A stretch of DNA of 64,000 nucleotides from Chengkuizengella axinellae. GTDB taxonomy: Bacteria; Bacillota; Bacilli; Paenibacillales; KCTC-33759. The notes beneath the pieces are model-generated. The model was not told where the DNA came from and searched no databases. It saw only the letters and a program-made list of their open reading frames with translations. This document shows positions 61,543-64,000 of the stretch, in pieces. The stretch spans positions 1 through 64,000 of the forward strand of contig NZ_JAVAMP010000005.1 in the NCBI RefSeq assembly GCF_030730905.1, read 5' to 3'. A program made the translations under genes and the position numbers. Positions within the stretch are counted from its first letter, which is position 1; each line of letters begins with the position of its first letter.

Positions 61543-63348
61543 TTATAAAGAACTAAACCATAATTTCCGATAGTCTACCCATCCAAGTGCATTTAGAGAG
61601 ACTCCCTTCAAGTCAGCATGATGCATCGCATTTTGCTTGCTGTGATATAAAAATAGAACAGAGTAGCTTTCACGAAGCTCTTTTTCAATATCATTAAATA
61701 TACCCAAACGTTTTGACTTATTCGAAGTTTTTAATAATTCCGCTATTTTATCATCTTTCATTTTTTTATATTGATCACTTAAAAACTGATGAATAAAAGA
61801 GGAGCTCATCTGAAACATATCAAAAATATCTAATTGTAAATTCTCACCAAACACTTCCCCTGCTACAATCATATCCGCCTGTTTCATCACCTCGAATTTT
61901 CTCAATTGTTCTATAGGATGTATAGAGATTTCAAGATGGATTCCTAATAGTGCTGCTTGTTTTTGAATCCAACTAGCATCCTCTTCATTAATGTGCAATT
62001 CATAAGTATATAAATGAAGGAGCTCACCTTTATATCCACTTTGATTTAACGCTTTTCTAGCCAGGTCTATATCATAATCATCTATATATGAATCCATCTG
62101 TTGATTTGGTAAAAATCCACTAGCAGGCATATGTCTTCTTTCACCTAATTTCTCTATCATTAACGCCCTATTCATAACATGATGCATGGCTTTTCTAAAG
62201 TTCCCATTTTGATGTGATCCTTGTTTTTGCTGATTAAATACTAAATAAGTACAGCCATTCTCAATACTGTCTATTTTATTCAAATCTTTATTTTTACTTA
62301 TGGAATTTGACCACATATGCAAATGTTTAAATTCTTCATCAGCAAGTAATATTTTTTTATCTTCCTTATAATTCGGCCATACCCAAACTTCGATTTGATC
62401 CAAGTGAGCTCTTTCTTTGAAATAGCTCTCATTCACTTGCAGAATGAACATAGAGTCATCATTTTTTTCCACAGAAAATGGACCCGTACCTATCGGAAAT
62501 GTAGCAAAACGATCATATTTATGTAAATCATCAGGTACAATAGACAATCTATCTGTACTTAGGAAATCTATAAATAATGCATTCGGTTCCTCAAGTTCAA
62601 TACGGACAGCATACTCATTTACACAGGTTATTTTTTTGACATCTTTCATCATCCACCTATGTGGAGATTTCGTAGCTGGGTCTTGGATTCGTCTCACAGT
62701 GTATGCTACATCTGATGACGTGAACGGTTTTCCATGATGGAAATGAATTCCTTTCCTCAAGAAAAATGTCCATATTTGATTGGATTCATCACTTGTCCAA
62801 TAGTGGGATAGATGAGACTCGAGCTCATCCGTTTTTTCATTGAATACAACTAATGTATCAAAAATCTGACCGATCATATGAACTTCAGTTCTACGCCCTA
62901 CAAAAGCTGGATCTAAAAATGGGATAGGTCTGTAAAATGGAAATCTAAGAATGTCCATCGACTTCGCCTGATCTTTTTGGATATGGTATCCTAGTTGGTT
63001 TTCTAACCAAATATAAAAGAGACCTCTTCCTTCTGAACTTATGTTATAGGTTTGTAAAACGGAGTTTGCACCTTGCAAATCACTTTTTAAAACCATATTT
63101 TTAGCGAGCTCCATGATCAGATCATCTTTCTCTTTTAAAAATGTCACCTTAGAAACATTTCCTCGCCCTCTTCCAGGTGACCACCTGATCCACTTTCGAT
63201 CTTCCATTTTTCTTAAAAGAAAATTAGTATTTCGTTTAGTGCTATGTAAAACCTCACTGATTTGATCTAATTTCACTTCAATCCACACGTCATTTTCAAC
63301 TGTGTAAAAATGATTCCTTAATCGAAGATAATGCTCTTCTACTAACAT
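61543..63348 (-). CDS. SgrR-type regulator with solute-binding domain
   Basis: A 601-aa protein. The N-terminal winged helix (about 1-110; ISEVLHSTKRNTNFLLRKM) is of the SgrR_N type and the rest (about 125-600) is a SBP_bac_5-like oligopeptide/solute-binding domain (HHGKPFTSSDVAYTVRRIQDP, GTGPFSVEKND). It has no signal peptide, so the binding domain works in the cytosol. It is divergent from an MFS transporter, as SgrR proteins commonly are, which is then its likely target. Confidence 0.9.
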   Translation of the reverse strand: MLVEEHYLRLRNHFYTVENDVWIEVKLDQISEVLHSTKRNTNFLLRKMEDRKWIRWSPGRGRGNVSKVTFLKEKDDLIMELAKNMVLKSDLQGANSVLQTYNISSEGRGLFYIWLENQLGYHIQKDQAKSMDILRFPFYRPIPFLDPAFVGRRTEVHMIGQIFDTLVVFNEKTDELESHLSHYWTSDESNQIWTFFLRKGIHFHHGKPFTSSDVAYTVRRIQDPATKSPHRWMMKDVKKITCVNEYAVRIELEEPNALFIDFLSTDRLSIVPDDLHKYDRFATFPIGTGPFSVEKNDDSMFILQVNESYFKERAHLDQIEVWVWPNYKEDKKILLADEEFKHLHMWSNSISKNKDLNKIDSIENGCTYLVFNQQKQGSHQNGNFRKAMHHVMNRALMIEKLGERRHMPASGFLPNQQMDSYIDDYDIDLARKALNQSGYKGELLHLYTYELHINEEDASWIQKQAALLGIHLEISIHPIEQLRKFEVMKQADMIVAGEVFGENLQLDIFDMFQMSSSFIHQFLSDQYKKMKDDKIAELLKTSNKSKRLGIFNDIEKELRESYSVLFLYHSKQNAMHHADLKGVSLNALGWVDYRKLWFSSL

Positions 63349-63473
63349 ATCTTTATCACATCCTATATCGCATTTATTCTTATAAAAGGTGAAAAACTGA
63401 ATGATGTAATTTCACTTTTTTTCATCTTAAATCCATTTACAATAGAAATCAACAAAAGAAGGGGTGATAAACA

Positions 63474-64000
63474 ATGATTACAGCTAAGCAAAATACAGCG
63501 ATCCAAGAAAAAAGAGAGAGTATTTCTATATGGATGAATAAAAACTTTGTCATTCTTTTTATTACAGGCTCCATCCTTGCTTTTGGAAGCAAGGTTTATG
63601 AATTGGCACTCCCACTCATTTTGTACGAATTAACGCAGTCTTCCGTTATTATGTCTACTATGAGAGGCATTGAGTTTTTGCCTAACCTTTTATTAGCCAT
63701 GTTTATTGGTGTGATAGTAGATCGAGTAAATAAAAAAAGATGGTCTTTAATGGCGATCGTGTTTCAAATCATTGTTCTATTCATGCTTTTTATACTTATT
63801 CAATTCGGAAACCATAATCTTATCCTATTTTATATTTCAGGATTTATGTTGATGACGTGTTCTTATGCTTACTATAACGCACAAGCTAGTATTGTGAAGC
63901 AGGTGTTACCTACTCAGCTATTAACTTCTGCGAATGCATCCTTTTCATTTGTACACAAGTTTGTTGGCATTATGGGCCCCGCAATCACAGGTTTTATATT
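63474..64000 (+). CDS. MFS transporter, N-terminal part (runs off the window)
   Basis: 175 codons visible of an MFS permease, continuing beyond 64000. Helix 1 is FVILFITGSILAFGSKVYEL; the loop 2-3 motif is in GVIVDRVNKKRW. Four to five helices are in view. GAAGGGGTG precedes the ATG. It is divergent from the SgrR-type regulator, so export of a small molecule sensed by that regulator is plausible. Confidence 0.85.
   Translation, partial: MITAKQNTAIQEKRESISIWMNKNFVILFITGSILAFGSKVYELALPLILYELTQSSVIMSTMRGIEFLPNLLLAMFIGVIVDRVNKKRWSLMAIVFQIIVLFMLFILIQFGNHNLILFYISGFMLMTCSYAYYNAQASIVKQVLPTQLLTSANASFSFVHKFVGIMGPAITGFI

Overview
The window is AT-rich, codes densely on both strands and reads as a chromosomal segment of a low-GC Bacillota, most likely a Paenibacillaceae or Bacillaceae relative. 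The reasons are the strong Shine-Dalgarno sites (AGGAGG), TTG and GTG starts, a C-class purine riboswitch, a T-box leader, classical hairpin-plus-U terminators, an LCP protein, an Ecs-type ABC pair and the gene order moxR / DUF58 / transglutaminase / guaA / guanine permease. No rRNA, tRNA, CRISPR array, prophage or intact insertion sequence was seen.

Layout. 1-3.4 kb: a ba3-type cytochrome oxidase operon (subunits I, II and a one-helix IIa-like protein) and a separate CuA-domain lipoprotein. 3.4-11.4 kb: purine module, with a guanine/hypoxanthine permease under a purine riboswitch, guaA, and the moxR-DUF58-transglutaminase operon. 11.5-21.4 kb: an MDR reductase; an ECF sigma factor / PadR-like / FtsW-RodA-like operon behind an ECF-type promoter; a Bcp peroxiredoxin; an OmpR-family two-component system; a sigma factor carrying a C-terminal VOC domain followed by a VOC gene; and malate:quinone oxidoreductase. 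22-32.8 kb: an ABC-2 export cassette, an LCP protein, glutamate-1-semialdehyde aminomutase, and a large glutamate synthase subunit with a hairpin between its Shine-Dalgarno site and start codon.

33-53 kb is accessory in character, with many small regulators and stand-alone enzymes and several broken genes: an internally deleted EamA transporter, an EcsB-like permease split by a frameshift, an HD-CHAP gene cut by an amber codon, an SDR fragment and a frameshifted unknown ORF (the last at 27.5 kb). It also holds a Nif3-like gene behind a T-box. 53-64 kb holds htpG, a secreted 2',3'-cyclic phosphodiesterase/5'-nucleotidase with LysM, a BioC-like methyltransferase without other biotin genes, a second copy of the ABC-2 export cassette, and a SgrR-type regulator divergent from an MFS transporter that runs off the right edge.

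The best leads for undescribed biology are the sigma-VOC fusion with its VOC partner, the T-box on a Nif3-like gene, the Shine-Dalgarno/hairpin/start arrangement of gltB, the HD-CHAP gene with an in-frame TAG, the EcsB frameshift at a C CCT TTT heptamer, and three degenerate structured repeats at 21.8-22.1 kb. Family calls come from reading motifs; no search or folding program was run.
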